The position numbers and the translations under genes are program-made. A stretch of 64,000 nucleotides of DNA. It comes from Streptomyces xanthochromogenes (lineage in GTDB: Bacteria > Actinomycetota > Actinomycetes > Streptomycetales > Streptomycetaceae). The DNA lies in contig NZ_BMUZ01000003.1 of the NCBI RefSeq assembly GCF_014650455.1, forward strand, positions 310,001 to 374,000, written 5' to 3'. A model generated the notes under the pieces. The model saw only the letters and a program-made list of their open reading frames with translations. It searched no databases and was not told where the DNA came from. Position 1 is the stretch's first letter. The number at the start of each line of letters is the position of its first letter. This document shows, piece by piece, positions 62,963 through 64,000 of the stretch.

Positions 62963-63805
62963 ATGGAATACGTGAGCCGGGCGCCCGCCGCGCCGCTCGA
63001 CCGGTTCATCGACGACATCTACTGCCTGACCGGCCGGCCCAGCCACCGGCTGATGCGCGTACCGCCGATGCCGTCGGCACATCTGTTCCTTCACCTGGGC
63101 GCGCCGGTCCGCCTGTGGGACTCCGACCTCTCGATGGCACCGGCAGTGCTCACCGACGGATGGTTCATGGGCATGTGGACCCGGCCGTTCTTCTTCGAGT
63201 ACCCGGAGTCGGTTCGGCTCCTCGGGGTGCATTTCAAACCATGGGGAATGTCCCCGTTCACCAGCATGTCGGCAGCCGAACTCCGCGATCGATGGGCACC
63301 TGTCGACGCCCCCTGGCAGCGGTCGGTGAACCGAATCCGCGAGCGGGCCGGGGACGTCGCTCCGGCCGCCGCGACTTTGCGGATGGTGGAGGAGGAACTG
63401 TGCTCGCTGCTCGCCGAGGCGCCGCCCCGCGGGCTCGACCTGGTCCAGCACACGGGCGCCCTGCTGGAGGCGTCGCACGGCGCCTTCCCCGTCGGGGCGC
63501 TGGCCCACCGGGCCGGGGTCAGCGGCAACCATCTGACCGGCATGTTCAAGGCCCATACCGGCGTCACCCCGAAGCGCATGGCGCGGATCTACCGGTTCGC
63601 CCGCCTGATCGTGTCCGTGGACGCGCTGCGCCCCGTCGACTGGTCGGAACTCGCCCAGTCCGCCGGGTACTTCGACCACGCGCACTTCAGCAGGGAGTTC
63701 AAGGAATTCACCGGGTACACGCCGACCGAGTACCTGGCCCTGCGGCGTAGATTTCCCACCGAGCCGCAAGGTCCACAGGATTTCGGCCCGATACCCGACG
63801 AGTGA
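62963..63805 (+). CDS. AraC-family transcriptional regulator
   Basis: A 280-residue regulator. The N-terminal ligand domain has EYVSRAPAAPLDRFIDDIYC and LLGVHFKPWGMSPF. The C-terminal pair of helix-turn-helices has ALAHRAGVSGNHLTGMFKAH, GVTPKRMARIYRFARLI and AQSAGYFDHAHFSREFKEFT with GYTPTEYLALRR, the AraC signature. GGAG is only two bases before ATG 62963, so the start is less certain. A DHFR-fold gene starts 74 bp downstream on the same strand and may be its target. Confidence 0.9.
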   Translation: MEYVSRAPAAPLDRFIDDIYCLTGRPSHRLMRVPPMPSAHLFLHLGAPVRLWDSDLSMAPAVLTDGWFMGMWTRPFFFEYPESVRLLGVHFKPWGMSPFTSMSAAELRDRWAPVDAPWQRSVNRIRERAGDVAPAAATLRMVEEELCSLLAEAPPRGLDLVQHTGALLEASHGAFPVGALAHRAGVSGNHLTGMFKAHTGVTPKRMARIYRFARLIVSVDALRPVDWSELAQSAGYFDHAHFSREFKEFTGYTPTEYLALRRRFPTEPQGPQDFGPIPDE

Positions 63806-63879
63806 TTTCTTACATGCCGCGGCCGCCGCGCCACGCAAGAATTGCGGTGCAATCGCGAGCAGATGACGAGGAGGCCCCC

Positions 63880-64000
63880 GTGGGCACGGTAATCCTGCAG
63901 AGTGTGGTGTCGGTGGACGGATTCATCGCCGACGAGAAGGGCGAGGTGGGCCCCCTGCACGAGTGGTACTTCAGCGGGGACGTGCCGATCGTCGTCGGCA
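63880..64000 (+). CDS. DHFR-fold reductase, 3' partial
   Basis: The first 40 codons of a RibD C-terminal-like protein: GTG 63880 five bases after GAGGAGG, then GTVILQSVVSVDGFIADEKG and PLHEWYFSGDVPIVVG. It continues past the window end. It lies behind the AraC gene and is the third member of the family in the window. Confidence 0.75.
   Translation, partial: MGTVILQSVVSVDGFIADEKGEVGPLHEWYFSGDVPIVVG

Overview
The window looks like a stretch of a Streptomyces (or close actinobacterial) chromosome. G+C is very high throughout, GTG and TTG starts are common and usually follow a good GGAGG-type ribosome binding site, and the families present (SPI-type papain inhibitor, PucR, CGNR, DUF1152, SCO6745-like protein) are typical of streptomycetes. 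I saw no rRNA, tRNA, CRISPR array, transposase, integrase or plasmid/phage gene. Most of the content is accessory: small enzyme genes each beside a divergent TetR, LysR or PadR regulator, plus many secreted proteins. This would fit a chromosome arm, but that is inference.

Layout. 0-2.1 kb: end of an LRV-like repeat protein, then a TetR regulator divergent from a TetX-like flavin monooxygenase with a palindrome between them. 2.1-8 kb: a minus-strand run of three exported enzymes (PI-PLC, sphingomyelinase, lipase) that share one C-terminal beta-type domain, preceded by an I36-like protein. 8.2-10.5 kb: an MpaB-type oxygenase fused to four EF-hands, then a small secreted protein with a strong terminator. 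10.6-18.9 kb: CGNR regulator, epoxide hydrolase, quinone-reductase-like dehydrogenase with LysR, PucR regulator, aldo/keto reductase, methyltransferase. 19-21.7 kb: CaiB-type CoA-transferase with a glutaryl-CoA-dehydrogenase-like enzyme. 22-24 kb: SCO6745-like protein, a very long hairpin, a DHFR-fold reductase. 24.4-28.4 kb: transaldolase (with an extra helical domain) and transketolase, the non-oxidative pentose phosphate pair.

28.4-43.1 kb: VOC protein, cupin, a PadR-DUF1048-DUF1048 operon with a 24-bp operator-like palindrome, STAS protein, zinc alcohol dehydrogenase, peroxiredoxin, a LysR divergent from an IMPase-like/reductase pair, DUF1152, an MFS exporter divergent from TetR, NADP-type glutamate dehydrogenase, DUF5990, and an Arg/Gly-rich protein with a PadR-like tail. 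43.3-46.5 kb: a 1034-residue secreted protein resembling CE18/Agd3-like deacetylases. 46.5-54.4 kb: another DHFR-fold protein, a flavin monooxygenase, LysR/SnoaL pair, a NlpC/P60 hydrolase, a coupled patatin/PlsC pair, and a ferritin-like protein.

55-61.7 kb is a secretome patch: a predicted aerolysin-like beta-pore-forming protein with a lectin-like tail, divergent from a secreted NucA/NucB-type nuclease, followed by a small secreted beta protein and a papain inhibitor. With the phospholipase run at 2-7 kb, this makes the window rich in proteins that would act on foreign membranes, nucleic acids or proteases. The end holds a sigma-like protein, an AraC regulator and the start of a third DHFR-fold reductase.
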